A stretch of 64,000 nucleotides of DNA from Homoserinibacter sp. GY 40078 (GCF_008017545.1 NZ_VRTZ01000002.1:806001-870000); one strand, 5' to 3'. Counted from the stretch's first letter, positions 25,595 to 34,903 are shown. Numbers and translations: made by a program. The notes: generated from the sequence alone by a model not told the origin.

Positions 25595-26643
25595 GCGCCC
25601 GTCGCGGCGACCCAGGCGTCGAGCTTCTCGCGCGCGGCACCGGAGTCGATGGCTGCCGAGGCGAGCGCGATCTTGTCGCGGAAGCGGTCGCGGATGTCCT
25701 CCTCGGCGCGGGTGTGATCCTGCGCGAGATCCCACGAGACGAGGCCTGCCGCCGCGTTGAGCAGCACGATGTCGCGGACGGGACCCCGCTCCCCCTCGAG
25801 CACTCGGTGCACGACCGCGGCGTTGTGCGCCGAGTCTCCGCCGCGGAGGTCCTCGATGCTCGCCCGCGGCAGCCCGAGGTCCGCGGGATCGAGATCGTGC
25901 TCGGTGACCGATCCGCGAGAGACCTCCCAGACATGGCTGTGGCCGGTCGTCGAGAGCTCGTCGAGCCCGTCGTCGCCCCGGAACACGAGAGCGGTTGCCC
26001 CGCGCGTCTGGAACACGCCGACCACGAGTGGCACCTTCTCGAGGCTTGCAACTCCCACCGCGGATGCCTCCGGGCGCGCGGGGTTGCACAGCGGCCCGAG
26101 GAAGTTGAAGACGGTCGGGATGCCGAGCTGGCTGCGTACCGGCCCCGCGTTCTTGAACCCCGGATGGAAGAGCGACGCGAACACGAAGGTGATCCCGACC
26201 TCGTCGAGCACCTCGGCGACCCGCTCCGGTTCGAGAGCGAGATCGACGCCGAGTCGCGCGAGCACGTCTGAGGATCCCGATGCGGAGCTCGCGGCACGAT
26301 TGCCGTGCTTCACGACTCGCGCGCCGGCGGCCGCCGCGACGATCGAGGACATCGTCGAGACGTTCACGGTGCCGAAGCGGTCCCCACCCGTACCGACGAT
26401 GTCGAGAGCCATCGGATCGACCGGGAGCGGACGCGCGTTCGCGAGGATCGCGTCGCGGAAACCCACGATCTCGTCCACCGTCTCGCCCTTGCCGCGCAAC
26501 GCCACGAGGAAGGCCCCCAGCTGGGCCTCTGTGGCCTCCCCGGCCATGATGCTGCCCATCGCCCACTCGGCTTCGGAGATCGAGAGGTCGCCCCCTGCGA
26601 GCAGCTCCGTGAGCACGGCGGGCCAGGTGAGTTCAGTGGGCAT
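25591..26643 (-). CDS. trpD: Anthranilate phosphoribosyltransferase
   Basis: 350 residues. The PRPP-binding motif DIVGTGGDRFGTVNVSTMSSIVAA and KHGNRAASSASGSSDVLARLGVDL are diagnostic, as are FVFASLFHPGFK and FNFLGPLCNPARPEASAVGV. It transfers phosphoribose to anthranilate in tryptophan synthesis. No other trp gene is in the window; trpD beside ctaE is a familiar actinobacterial arrangement. The ATG at 26643 has a TAGCAT box seven bases upstream. Confidence 0.96.
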   Translation of the reverse strand: MPTELTWPAVLTELLAGGDLSISEAEWAMGSIMAGEATEAQLGAFLVALRGKGETVDEIVGFRDAILANARPLPVDPMALDIVGTGGDRFGTVNVSTMSSIVAAAAGARVVKHGNRAASSASGSSDVLARLGVDLALEPERVAEVLDEVGITFVFASLFHPGFKNAGPVRSQLGIPTVFNFLGPLCNPARPEASAVGVASLEKVPLVVGVFQTRGATALVFRGDDGLDELSTTGHSHVWEVSRGSVTEHDLDPADLGLPRASIEDLRGGDSAHNAAVVHRVLEGERGPVRDIVLLNAAAGLVSWDLAQDHTRAEEDIRDRFRDKIALASAAIDSGAAREKLDAWVAATGA

Positions 26644-26650
26644 GGCCACG

Positions 26651-26656
26651 ATGCTA
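26651..26656 (-). promoter_or_regulatory. Candidate -10 element (TAGCAT) of trpD
   Basis: Minus-strand TAGCAT ends seven bases before the ATG at 26643, in the 102-base divergent region shared with ctaE. Confidence 0.42.
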
Positions 26657-26733
26657 GCGACTGGGTCCGAACGGGCGGACACCGGTTTCGACACGACGGG
26701 CCTGCCGGTGAATTCGCCGAGGGCGATATCGGC

Positions 26734-26739
26734 CATAAT
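26734..26739 (+). promoter_or_regulatory. Candidate -10 element (CATAAT) of ctaE-qcrCAB
   Basis: CATAAT, five of six matches to TATAAT, ends six bases before the GTG start at 26746. It would start a leaderless respiratory-operon transcript. No clear -35 box is visible. Confidence 0.45.
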
Positions 26740-26745
26740 GGACAG

Positions 26746-27390
26746 GTGACCACTACGTCTGCCGTCAGCGCACCGAGCACCCCGGTCATCAACCGGCCGA
26801 ACCCCGTCTCCGTGGGCACGATCGTGTGGCTCGGTTCCGAGGTCATGTTCTTCGCCGGTCTCTTCGCGGTGTTCTTCACTCTGCATTCCACGTCTCCGGA
26901 GCTCTTCGCGTCGCAGTCGGCGAAGCTGAACATCGTCTTCTCCGGCATCAACACCGCGATCCTCGTGCTCTCGTCGGTCACGGCGCAGATGGGCGTGAGG
27001 GCCGCTGAGGCCATGCAGCCGCGCCGGACCGGCGGCGTGTTCAACCTCGCGCGTTGGGGCACGGTCGAGTGGTTCTTCCTGAGCTTCTTCCTCGGCGCCA
27101 CCTTCGTCGTCGGGCAGATCTACGAGTACGGCGTTCTCGTGTCCGAGCACGTCGGACTCTCCTCCGATTCCTTCGGCTCGGTCTTCTACTTCGCCACGGG
27201 CTTCCACGGCCTGCACGTGACCGGCGGACTCATCGCGTTCCTGCTCGTCATCGGGCGCATCTTCGCGGTCAAGAACTTCACCCACAAGGAGGCGACGAGC
27301 GCGATCGTCGTCTCCTACTACTGGCACTTCGTTGACGTCGTGTGGATCGCGCTCTTCCTCGCCGTCTACATCCTTCCGCTCGCCCAGTAG
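26746..27390 (+). CDS. ctaE: Cytochrome c oxidase subunit III
   Basis: 214 residues with GTG start. Five membrane helices, the actinobacterial form lacking the first two helices of longer homologues. Conserved parts are TIVWLGSEVMFFAGLFAVFF (with the lipid/proton-uptake Glu), EWFFLSFFLGATFVVGQIYEY, FYFATGFHGLHVTGGLIAFL and VVSYYWHFVDVVWIALFLAVYI. Part of the aa3 oxidase that joins the bcc complex in a supercomplex. It is first in an operon with qcrC, qcrA and qcrB, 28 bases before qcrC. Confidence 0.95.
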   Translation: MTTTSAVSAPSTPVINRPNPVSVGTIVWLGSEVMFFAGLFAVFFTLHSTSPELFASQSAKLNIVFSGINTAILVLSSVTAQMGVRAAEAMQPRRTGGVFNLARWGTVEWFFLSFFLGATFVVGQIYEYGVLVSEHVGLSSDSFGSVFYFATGFHGLHVTGGLIAFLLVIGRIFAVKNFTHKEATSAIVVSYYWHFVDVVWIALFLAVYILPLAQ

Positions 27391-27418
27391 AACGACAGAT
27401 CGGATACGCACCGCGACC

Positions 27419-28222
27419 ATGTCGACATCATCAGCTTCAGCTTCTCGACGTACCGGACGTCGATCGCCGCTGGCCTCGGCCGCGCTCCTTCTGATCGGCC
27501 TTCTCGCCACCGGTGGCGTCTACGCCGCCGTGACATCGGCGACGAGCGCCGACGCCGCGAGCGAGACTCAGGTCGCGAAGCTCACCGCCGACGGCGAGAA
27601 GCTGTTCGCTGCGAACTGTGCCAGCTGCCACGGCCTGCAGGCACAGGGCACGGAGGACGCTCCGACTCTCATCGGTGTCGGAGCCGCATCCGTCGACTTC
27701 CAGGTCGGCACCGGTCGCATGCCGATGGCGGCTCAGGGACCGCAGGCCGAAAAGAAGCCGGTGCAGTTCACCGACGAGCAGATCGCTGCTCTGGCAGCGT
27801 GGGTCGCGTCTCTCGGCCCTGGCCCGTCGATCCCCGAGGCCCAGTACCTCGAGGGCGATGACCTCGCGACGGGTGCCGAGCTCTTCCGGATCAACTGCGC
27901 CATGTGCCACAACGTCGCCGGAGCGGGTGGTGCCCTCACGGAGGGCAAGTTCGCCCCCGCGCTTGCCGGTGTCGAGGCGAAGCACATCTACGAGGCCATG
28001 ATCACGGGCCCGCAGAACATGCCGGTCTTCAACGACGCGAACATCAGCCCCGAAGACAAGGCCAACATCATCTCGTACCTCAAGTACGTGGAGGAGAGCG
28101 GATCGCCCGGCGGTCTCGACCTCGGCAACCTCGGCCCCGTTTCGGAGGGCCTGTTCGTCTGGATCTTCGCCCTCGGCGCGATCGTGGCGATCACCATCTG
28201 GCTGACAGCGAAGTCGAACTAG
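27419..28222 (+). CDS. qcrC: Di-haem cytochrome c subunit of the bcc complex
   Basis: 267 residues. An N-terminal membrane anchor (residues ~18-38) precedes two haem-binding motifs, CASCHG (~64) and CAMCHN (~161). Each lies in its own cytochrome c domain with distal Met in GRMPMA and NMPVF. A C-terminal helix (GLFVWIFALGAIVAITIWL) anchors it again. In Actinobacteria this di-haem protein replaces both cytochrome c1 and soluble cytochrome c, passing electrons straight to CtaC. The start is set by the signal-anchor position; the Shine-Dalgarno sequence is weak. Confidence 0.95.
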   Translation: MSTSSASASRRTGRRSPLASAALLLIGLLATGGVYAAVTSATSADAASETQVAKLTADGEKLFAANCASCHGLQAQGTEDAPTLIGVGAASVDFQVGTGRMPMAAQGPQAEKKPVQFTDEQIAALAAWVASLGPGPSIPEAQYLEGDDLATGAELFRINCAMCHNVAGAGGALTEGKFAPALAGVEAKHIYEAMITGPQNMPVFNDANISPEDKANIISYLKYVEESGSPGGLDLGNLGPVSEGLFVWIFALGAIVAITIWLTAKSN

Positions 28223-28256
28223 GCGCGTGAGCACAGGAACACAGGAAGGGAACCCG

Positions 28257-29318
28257 ATGACAGGGACCGACGGCGCCGAGCCCGGCACCGCAGTCGAGAC
28301 GCACGCACCGAAGCCGGTGTCCGTCGGTGTCGCCGTTATCTCGGACGATGCCGTCGAGAATCCCGGTTTCCCGCCGTACCGTCCGCGGGTCTCCGATCTC
28401 GACCCCGCCAAGGAGCGGCAGAACGAACGGCGCATCTTCTGGCTCTTCCTCGCCTCGATGGTCGGCAGCGTGCTCGCCGTGGTCGCCTACATCGTGTTCC
28501 CGATCCATGAAGGCGACATGGGTTCGGTCCGCCTGAACAACCTCTTCCTGGGCCTCGGCTTCGCCCTCGGCCTCCTCGGAATCGGGTTCGGAGCGGTGCA
28601 CTGGGCGAAGTCCCTCATGCACGGTCATGAGGAGGTCGAGCAGCGCCACCTCACCCGCGGGAAGCCCGAGACCGTCGCGCGCGCCGGTGAGATCTTCACG
28701 ATCGCCAACGAGGAGTCGGGATTCACCCGGCGCAAGCTGATCCGCAACAGCCTGATCGGCGCGCTCGCGCTCGCCCCGCTCTCGGCCCTGGTGATCTTCC
28801 GCGACTTCGCACCGGCCGACAACCCGGTGACGCTGCTCAAGCACACCCTCTGGGAAGAGGGCGTGCGTCTGGCCCGCGACCCGAGCGGCGCACCGATCAA
28901 GGCCTCGGATGTGACCCTGGGGTCTGTCTTCCACGTGATCCCCGAGAACCTGCACGAGTCGTCGCATCCGCTCGAGGAGAAGGCGAAGGCGGCCGTGCTG
29001 CTCATGCGTCTCCTCCCCGAGGACCTCAACGTGTCCGAGGGACGCGAAGACTGGAACTTCCGCGGAATCGTGGCCTACTCGAAGATCTGCACGCACGTCG
29101 GCTGCCCGGTGGCGCTGTACGAGCAGCAGACCCACCACCTCCTCTGCCCCTGCCACCAGTCGCAGTTCGACATCACGCGTGAGGCCGCCGTCATCTTCGG
29201 CCCGGCCAAGCGCCCGCTGCCGCAACTGCCCATCACCGTCGACGAAGAGGGCTACCTGGTCGCGCGCAGCGACTTCCACGAGCCCGTCGGACCGAGCTTC
29301 TGGGAGCGTTCGCTGTGA
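28257..29318 (+). CDS. qcrA: Rieske iron-sulphur subunit of the bcc complex
   Basis: 353 residues from the ATG at 28257. That start is preferred over GTG 28227 because AGGAAGG (28243-28249) sits seven bases before it. Three membrane helices lie at about residues 62-85, 95-120 and 165-185, the actinobacterial form. The [2Fe-2S] ligands are in CTHVGC and CPCHQSQFD near residues 280-305. It oxidises menaquinol in the complex together with QcrB. It overlaps the qcrB start by four bases (GTGA). Confidence 0.95.
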   Translation: MTGTDGAEPGTAVETHAPKPVSVGVAVISDDAVENPGFPPYRPRVSDLDPAKERQNERRIFWLFLASMVGSVLAVVAYIVFPIHEGDMGSVRLNNLFLGLGFALGLLGIGFGAVHWAKSLMHGHEEVEQRHLTRGKPETVARAGEIFTIANEESGFTRRKLIRNSLIGALALAPLSALVIFRDFAPADNPVTLLKHTLWEEGVRLARDPSGAPIKASDVTLGSVFHVIPENLHESSHPLEEKAKAAVLLMRLLPEDLNVSEGREDWNFRGIVAYSKICTHVGCPVALYEQQTHHLLCPCHQSQFDITREAAVIFGPAKRPLPQLPITVDEEGYLVARSDFHEPVGPSFWERSL

Positions 29319-30955
29319 GCACCGATACCGCCACCGCCACCACGGCCGCACCGGCCGCGGAGCAGAAGGCTCCTCCCGGGCCGGGTATGCGGTTCGTCAA
29401 CTGGGGCGCCAACTACATCGAGGACCGCACGAGCCTCTCCGGCATGGTCAAGGAGCTCGGTCGCAAGATCTTCCCCGATCACTGGTCGTTCATGCTCGGC
29501 GAGGTCGCGCTCTACAGCTTCGTCGTGATCCTGCTGTCGGGCACGTTCCTCACGTTCTTCTTCCAGGCGTCGATGGCCCCGGTCATCTATGAAGGCGCCT
29601 ACCCCACCATGAAGGGTGTCGAGATGTCGGCGGCGATGGCCTCCACACTCGACATCAGCTTCGAGGTCCGCGGCGGCCTGCTCATGCGCCAGGTGCATCA
29701 CTGGGCAGCGCTGCTCTTCGTCGCATCCATCGGTCTGCACATGCTGCGCGTCTTCTTCACGGGCGCCTTCCGCAAGCCCCGTGAGATCAACTGGGTCGTC
29801 GGGTTCCTGCTGTTCATTCTCGCGATGGCCGAAGGCTTCACCGGCTACTCCCTCCCGGACGACCTCCTGTCGGGTAACGGCCTCCGCATCATCGACGGCA
29901 TGGTGAAGGGCGTCCCGGTCATCGGGACGTGGATCTCCTACCTGCTCTTCGGCGGAGAGTTCCCTGGCGAGGCGATCGTCGGACGCCTGTACATGCTGCA
30001 CATCATGCTGCTGCCTGCGCTCGTGATCGCGGCGATCGGCGTCCACATGATTCTGCTGATCGTCAACAAGCACACCCAGTTCGCCGGCCCCGGACGCACG
30101 CAGGAGAACGTGGTGGGTGCGCCCATCCTCCCCGTCTTCGCGGCGAAGGCGGCCGGGTTCTTCTTCATCGTGTTCGGCGTGATCATGGTCATCGCCTCCA
30201 CGGTGACGATCAACCCGATCTGGAACTACGGACCGTACGACCCCTCCCCTGTGTCTGCCGGAACCCAGCCCGACTGGTATATCGGCTTCGCCGACGGCAT
30301 GCTGCGTCTCATCCCGCCGCACCTCGAGACAGAGATCTTCGGCTTCACCTTCACCTGGTACATCCTGATCCCCATCGTGGTGCTCGGCCTGTTCCTCGTG
30401 GTCGTGGCGCTCTATCCCTTCATCGAAGGCTGGGTCACGGGCGACAAGCGCGAGCACCACATCGCCGACCGCCCCCGCAACGCCCCGGCCCGTACGGCCA
30501 TCGGCGCCGCCGGCGTGACGTTCTACGCAGTGATGTGGGCAGCCGCGAGCTCGGACCTCATCGCCACCCACTTCCGCCTCTCGATCGAGTGGGTCACGCA
30601 CACGCTGCAGGCGCTGCTCATCCTCGGGCCGATCATCGCCTACCTCGTGACCAAGCGGGTCTGCCTCGGGCTCCAGAAGAAGGACCGCGAGATCGCCCTG
30701 CACGGCTTCGAGTCGGGTCGCATCGTTCGCCTGCCCGGCGGCGAGTACATCGAGGTGCACGAGCAGCTCTCCGACTACGACCGGTGGCGTCTCGTCAGCT
30801 ACGAGGAGTACGCGCCGCTCATGGTTCGCCCGAACACGAATGGCAAGATCACTGTCTCGACGAAGCTCCGCGGCGCACTCTCGCGGTGGTTCTTCGAGGA
30901 CCGCATCGCGCCGGTCACCCGTGCGGAGATCGAAGCCTCACACCACGGCCACTGA
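29315..30955 (+). CDS. qcrB: Cytochrome b subunit of the bcc complex
   Basis: 546 residues with GTG start. Eight or nine membrane helices. Haem-ligand His pairs lie in MRQVHHWAALLFVASIGLHMLRVFF and in LHIMLLPALVIAAIGVHMILL. The quinol-site signature PDWYIGF (the actinobacterial equivalent of PEWY) is near residue 323. The long C-terminal extension (~residues 430-546) is typical of actinobacterial QcrB. It holds the quinol oxidation site. It ends 57 bases before the small monooxygenase-like gene. Confidence 0.96.
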   Translation: MSTDTATATTAAPAAEQKAPPGPGMRFVNWGANYIEDRTSLSGMVKELGRKIFPDHWSFMLGEVALYSFVVILLSGTFLTFFFQASMAPVIYEGAYPTMKGVEMSAAMASTLDISFEVRGGLLMRQVHHWAALLFVASIGLHMLRVFFTGAFRKPREINWVVGFLLFILAMAEGFTGYSLPDDLLSGNGLRIIDGMVKGVPVIGTWISYLLFGGEFPGEAIVGRLYMLHIMLLPALVIAAIGVHMILLIVNKHTQFAGPGRTQENVVGAPILPVFAAKAAGFFFIVFGVIMVIASTVTINPIWNYGPYDPSPVSAGTQPDWYIGFADGMLRLIPPHLETEIFGFTFTWYILIPIVVLGLFLVVVALYPFIEGWVTGDKREHHIADRPRNAPARTAIGAAGVTFYAVMWAAASSDLIATHFRLSIEWVTHTLQALLILGPIIAYLVTKRVCLGLQKKDREIALHGFESGRIVRLPGGEYIEVHEQLSDYDRWRLVSYEEYAPLMVRPNTNGKITVSTKLRGALSRWFFEDRIAPVTRAEIEASHHGH

Positions 30956-30987
30956 TCGTCCGCTCCCCCGGGGCTCCGGGCTCAGCG

Positions 30988-31001
30988 AACCGTCGACGGT
31001 T
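30988..31001. promoter_or_regulatory. 14-bp perfect palindrome touching a -10 box
   Basis: AACCGTCGACGGTT is perfectly self-complementary. Its last T is the first base of the TACCGT box at 31001-31006. The position suits an operator that blocks the downstream promoter. It could also be a stem after qcrB, but it has no loop or T-run. Confidence 0.42.
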
Positions 31002-31006
31002 ACCGT
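31001..31006 (+). promoter_or_regulatory. Candidate -10 element (TACCGT) of the monooxygenase-like gene
   Basis: TACCGT ends six bases before the ATG at 31013, again fitting a leaderless transcript. Confidence 0.4.
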
Positions 31007-31012
31007 TGGTGG

Positions 31013-31312
31013 ATGGGCGTTCACCTGACGGGACATCTTGTCTGCAGAACAGCGACTGAGGCAGAACTCGTCACGACGCACCTTCCCGAGCACATCGCAC
31101 TGAGCAGAACCGAGTCGGGATGCCTCGCATTCTCGATCGCACCGACGGACGATCCCTTCGTCTGGTCGGTCGACGAGGAGTTCGAGGATCAGAGCACCTT
31201 CGAGTCGCACCAGAAGCGAGCCGCTTCCAGCGACTGGGGGCGAGCAACCGCGGGCATCGAACGCCGCTATACGATCCGCACGGTGCCCGAGAACCCAGAT
31301 CGACAGCTCTGA
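31013..31312 (+). CDS. Antibiotic-biosynthesis-monooxygenase (ABM) fold protein
   Basis: 99 residues. The short ferredoxin-like ABM pattern is seen in HLTGHLVCRTATEAELVTTHLPEHIALSRTESGCLAF, WSVDEEFEDQSTFESHQKR and DWGRATAGIERRYTI. Relatives such as YgiN act as quinol monooxygenases or bind small ligands. Some are linked to redox stress, but no cofactor is needed and no substrate can be given. It is separated from qcrB by a palindrome and has its own candidate promoter, so it may be expressed separately. Confidence 0.7.
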   Translation: MGVHLTGHLVCRTATEAELVTTHLPEHIALSRTESGCLAFSIAPTDDPFVWSVDEEFEDQSTFESHQKRAASSDWGRATAGIERRYTIRTVPENPDRQL

Positions 31313-31368
31313 GGTGACTCCGTGGTTTGCCGCCCCGCGATTCGCGGCTCTGTGGTCAGGGCGCGGGC

Positions 31369-31791
31369 CTAGAAGAAGCGACGCATGTACTCGGCCGACT
31401 CGTGGAACCCCAGGCGGTCGTAGAAGCCGCCGGCACGGCGGCTGGCGACGGTGAGCTGCGTGACACCGCGACGCTCGCACTCCGCCTCTACCGCTTTCAC
31501 GAGAGCAGTGCCGTAGTCGTGACCACGGGCGTCGGTGGCGACGACGATCTCCTGCAGCTGGGCCGAAGGACCGTTCGTCGACAGCAGCGGCACGATCGTG
31601 GTCAATGCGTACCCACGGATTCCGTCGGCGTCCTCGACGACGTGGAGCAGCACGCTCGGCTGCTCACCCGCCTGGTACTCGGCAACGGTGCGGTCGAAAG
31701 CCGCGCGATCAGGCGGGAAGGCGTGGCCGAGTTGAGTGACGAGCTCGAAGAGCGCGTCTTCGTCACCCGCTCGGAACTCCCGAACCGACAT
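31369..31791 (-). CDS. GNAT-family N-acetyltransferase
   Basis: 140 residues. The GNAT core is visible: VREFRAGDEDALFELV at the N terminus, LQEIVVATDARGHDYGTALVKAVEAECERRGV (acetyl-CoA loop, R/Q-x-x-G-x-G/A-like as RGHDYG) and GGFYDRLGFHESAEYMRR at the end. The target is unknown. Its ATG overlaps the ctaF stop (TGATG at 31789-31793), so it is translationally coupled to the oxidase subunit. An oxidase-linked role is possible but unproven. Confidence 0.85.
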   Translation of the reverse strand: MSVREFRAGDEDALFELVTQLGHAFPPDRAAFDRTVAEYQAGEQPSVLLHVVEDADGIRGYALTTIVPLLSTNGPSAQLQEIVVATDARGHDYGTALVKAVEAECERRGVTQLTVASRRAGGFYDRLGFHESAEYMRRFF

Positions 31792-32219
31792 CAGCGTGCG
31801 AAGTTGTTCCGGTAGTACTCGTAGTTCCAGCCGACGATCGCGATGAGCGCGAGCGGGCCGCCGATGAACGAGATCCACGGACCGACCGCGAGCCCGAGGA
31901 ATACCAGCGCGAGGGCCGCCCCGAGAACGAACGGCCACCAGCTCCACGGGCTGAAATGCCCGATCTCCGGGTCGTCGTCATCGATGTCGGCGGTGAGGAC
32001 ATCCTGCGGGAGCTCGCCGCCCTGAGCCTTGTGCACACGGCTCAGGTAGAAGGCGAGGAAGAACGCGAGGATGCCCGACAGCGCCATCGCGACGGTTCCG
32101 ACCCACTCGATCTTCGTCCAGTCCCACGAGTGATCGATGACGACCCACAGGGTGTAGGCGGCAGCTGCCAGCCAGAAGAAGACCCCGAGGATCACCATCA
32201 GGTTCACATTGGTGCGCAT
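31791..32219 (-). CDS. ctaF: Cytochrome c oxidase subunit IV, actinobacterial type
   Basis: 142 residues with four membrane helices, in pairs at about residues 4-27, 40-60, 92-112 and 115-132. The central loop is acidic (DIDDDDPEIGHFSPWSWWPF). The C terminus is WNYEYYRNNFAR. This fits actinobacterial CtaF, a structural subunit with no catalytic residues. It lies four bases after ctaD in a ctaC-ctaD-ctaF-acetyltransferase operon. Confidence 0.92.
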   Translation of the reverse strand: MRTNVNLMVILGVFFWLAAAAYTLWVVIDHSWDWTKIEWVGTVAMALSGILAFFLAFYLSRVHKAQGGELPQDVLTADIDDDDPEIGHFSPWSWWPFVLGAALALVFLGLAVGPWISFIGGPLALIAIVGWNYEYYRNNFAR

Positions 32220-32223
32220 GGCG

Positions 32224-33960
32224 CTACTTCACCTCTCCCTCGGCGAGGTCCAAAACGGGGCGTTCGGGGGCGTCTTTCGCGGGACCGACCCCCACGTGCA
32301 GCGGCTGCTCCGGGTGGTGCAGGTCGAATGCCGGCGACTCCGAACGGATGCGCGGGATCGACGTGAAGTTGTGTCGCGGCGGCGGGCACGAAGTCGCCCA
32401 CTCGAGGGAGCGCGAGTTGCCCCACGGGTCGTCGACCGTGACCTTCGGCGCCTTGCGGGCCGTGATGAAGACGTTGAGGAAGAAGGGCAGCAGCGAGACG
32501 GCCAGGATCGCGGATCCGATCGTCGACAGCTGGTTCATCCAGGTGAAGCCGTCGCTCGCGAGGTAGCTCGCGTACCGTCGCGGCATGCCCTCGACGCCCA
32601 GCCAGTGCTGGATCAGGAATGTCGCATGGAACCCGATGAAGAGCAGCCAGAAGTGGATCTTGCCGAGCCGCTCGTCGAGCATCTTGCCCGTCCACTTGGG
32701 CCACCAGAAGTAGAAGCCCGAGAACATGGCGAACACGACGGTCCCGAACACGACGTAGTGGAAGTGCGCCACGACGAAGTAGGAATCGGAGACGTGGAAG
32801 TCGAGCGGCGGGGACGCGAGGATCACGCCCGTGAGTCCACCGAACACGAAGGTCACGAGGAAGCCGATCGCCCAGATCATGGGCGTCTCGAAGGTGACCG
32901 ATCCGCGCCACATCGTGCCGACCCAGTTGAAGATCTTCACTCCGGTGGGAACCGCGATGAGCATGGTCATGAGCGCGAACCACGGGAGCAGCACGGATCC
33001 GGTCACGTACATGTGGTGCGCCCACACGGTGACCGAGAGAGCTGCGATCGCGATGGTCGCATACACGAGCGTCTTGTAGCCGAAGATCGGCTTGCGGCTG
33101 AACACCGGGAAGACCTCGGAGACGATGCCGAAGAACGGCAGCGCGATGATGTAGACCTCGGGGTGACCGAAGAACCAGAACAGGTGCTGCCACAGGATCG
33201 TGCCGCCGTTGGCCGGGTCGAGCAGGTGCGCCCCGAACACGCGGTCGGCGCCCAGCGCGAACAGACCGCCGGCAAGCACCGGGAAGGCGAGGAGCACGAG
33301 GATCGAGGTCACCAGGATGTTCCAGGTGAAGATCGGCATGCGCCACATCGTCATACCGGGAGCGCGCATCGTGATGATCGTGGTGACGAAGTTGACTGCA
33401 CCGAGAATCGTTCCGAAACCGGACAGCGCGAGGCCGAACACCCACAGGTTGCCCCCGAGACCCGGCGAGAACGTCGTGCTCGTGAGCGGCGCGTAGGCGG
33501 TCCATCCGAATCCGGCGGCGCCCTGCGGCGTGAAGAACCCACCGATCGCGATGAGCGATCCGAAGCTGAACAGCCAGTAGGCGAAGGCGTTCAGACGCGG
33601 GAACGCGACATCCGGAGCGCCGATCTGCAACGGCATGATGGCGTTCGCGAAGCCCGCGAAGAGCGGTGTCGCGAACATCAGCAGCATGATCGTGCCGTGC
33701 ATCGTGAAGATCTGGTTGTACGCCTCATTCGTCGGCACGACGTCGACGCCGGGGGTGAAGAGCTCGACACGGATGACGAGCGCCAGCACACCTCCGATGC
33801 AGAAGTAGATGAACGAGGTGATGAGGTACAGGTAGCCGATCGTCTTGTGGTCGGTCGTGGTGATCCACTTGACCAGGACGTTGCCCTTGCGGGTGCGGCG
33901 CGGAGCTCCGGGAGTTGCAGAACTCGTATACGACGGCGCCGGTGCGGTAGCGGTGGTCAT
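32224..33960 (-). CDS. ctaD: Cytochrome c oxidase subunit I (aa3 type)
   Basis: 578 residues with about twelve membrane helices. Haem a and a3/CuB ligands are seen in [34 protein letters not shown] (with the His-Tyr crosslink region), [27 protein letters not shown] and the K-channel residues. EVYIIALP marks it as type A with the D-channel Glu nearby (FGHPE). This is the core that reduces O2 and pumps protons. It lies eight bases after ctaC. Confidence 0.96.
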   Translation of the reverse strand: MTTATAPAPSYTSSATPGAPRRTRKGNVLVKWITTTDHKTIGYLYLITSFIYFCIGGVLALVIRVELFTPGVDVVPTNEAYNQIFTMHGTIMLLMFATPLFAGFANAIMPLQIGAPDVAFPRLNAFAYWLFSFGSLIAIGGFFTPQGAAGFGWTAYAPLTSTTFSPGLGGNLWVFGLALSGFGTILGAVNFVTTIITMRAPGMTMWRMPIFTWNILVTSILVLLAFPVLAGGLFALGADRVFGAHLLDPANGGTILWQHLFWFFGHPEVYIIALPFFGIVSEVFPVFSRKPIFGYKTLVYATIAIAALSVTVWAHHMYVTGSVLLPWFALMTMLIAVPTGVKIFNWVGTMWRGSVTFETPMIWAIGFLVTFVFGGLTGVILASPPLDFHVSDSYFVVAHFHYVVFGTVVFAMFSGFYFWWPKWTGKMLDERLGKIHFWLLFIGFHATFLIQHWLGVEGMPRRYASYLASDGFTWMNQLSTIGSAILAVSLLPFFLNVFITARKAPKVTVDDPWGNSRSLEWATSCPPPRHNFTSIPRIRSESPAFDLHHPEQPLHVGVGPAKDAPERPVLDLAEGEVK

Positions 33961-33968
33961 CAGATGCC

Positions 33969-34850
33969 TCAGCTCTCGTTCTCGCTCGAGCTGCCGTTGC
34001 CGGGCAGGTTCTGGTTGGGGTTGTTGTCGAGACCGTTACGGCCCTCGGGCAGCGTCGCCAGGTAGCTGTCGTACTCCTCCGGCGAAACCACCCGTACCTC
34101 GAAGAGCATGTCGGCGTGATACTCGCCGCACAGCTCGGCGCACTTGCCTCGGTACTCGCCCTCCTTCAGAGGGATGAAGTACATGTGATTGGTCTTCCCG
34201 GGCAGCATGTCCTTCTTGTAGAGGAAGTCCAGGATCCAGAACGAGTGCGCGACGTCGCGCGACTCGAGGTCGATCTGCACCTTCTCGCCGACCGGCAGAT
34301 AGAGCACCGGAAGCGAGTCCTCATCGATCTCGCCCTCCCTGTCGGGCTGCGCCTGCACGCCCTCGGAGTACCGGTTCGCATCGAGGTAGTTGAAGTCCCA
34401 CGCCCAGCGCTTGCCGATGGCCTCGATGTGGACGTCGGGGCCGTCGTCGAACTCCGCCTCGATCGCCGCCTGGTCGCGTGCGGTGAAGGCGAAGAAGCCG
34501 ATGATGAGGATGAACGGCACGACCGTGTAGAAGATCTCGATCGGCATGTTGTAGCGGAGCTGGACCGGCAGGCCCGTCTGACCCTTGCGGCGACGGTAGA
34601 CGATCGCCGCCCAGAGGATCAGGCCCCACGTCACGACACCCACGCCGAGCAACACGACCCACGAGGTGACCCAGAGACCGATGACCCGGTCGACGTGGTT
34701 CGTGGTTCCCGCTGTGGTGGGAAGCCAACCGTTGAGCTGCTGCTCGGTGCATCCTGCGAGAACGAGTGCGGCCGCGAGGCCGATGGGGACGACTGCCCAG
34801 CGGGCGAGTCGGGAACGGCGAACCGGACCCTGGGGGCGTGTGGAGCGCAC
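33969..34850 (-). CDS. ctaC: Cytochrome c oxidase subunit II
   Basis: 293 residues from the GTG at 34850, which has GAGAGGT upstream as ribosome-binding site. The N terminus is a lipoprotein signal with lipobox VLAGC (~residue 34). Two membrane helices follow (~60-85, ~105-128). The cupredoxin domain holds the binuclear CuA site, [12 protein letters not shown], and AHSFWILDF. CuA takes electrons from QcrC. The acylated Cys is a probable substrate of the Lnt and LspA encoded in this window. First gene of the ctaCDF operon. Confidence 0.95.
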   Translation of the reverse strand: MRSTRPQGPVRRSRLARWAVVPIGLAAALVLAGCTEQQLNGWLPTTAGTTNHVDRVIGLWVTSWVVLLGVGVVTWGLILWAAIVYRRRKGQTGLPVQLRYNMPIEIFYTVVPFILIIGFFAFTARDQAAIEAEFDDGPDVHIEAIGKRWAWDFNYLDANRYSEGVQAQPDREGEIDEDSLPVLYLPVGEKVQIDLESRDVAHSFWILDFLYKKDMLPGKTNHMYFIPLKEGEYRGKCAELCGEYHADMLFEVRVVSPEEYDSYLATLPEGRNGLDNNPNQNLPGNGSSSENES

Positions 34851-34890
34851 CTGTGACCTCTCGGACGACGACGTGGTGAATCGCGTCCAG

Positions 34891-34896
34891 TCTATA
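34891..34896 (-). promoter_or_regulatory. Candidate -10 element (TATAGA) of ctaCDF
   Basis: Minus-strand TATAGA lies 40 bases before the GTG at 34850. This unit would have a normal leader of about 34 bases with a Shine-Dalgarno sequence, unlike ctaE. Confidence 0.38.
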
Positions 34897-34903
34897 GCCG
34901 AAC

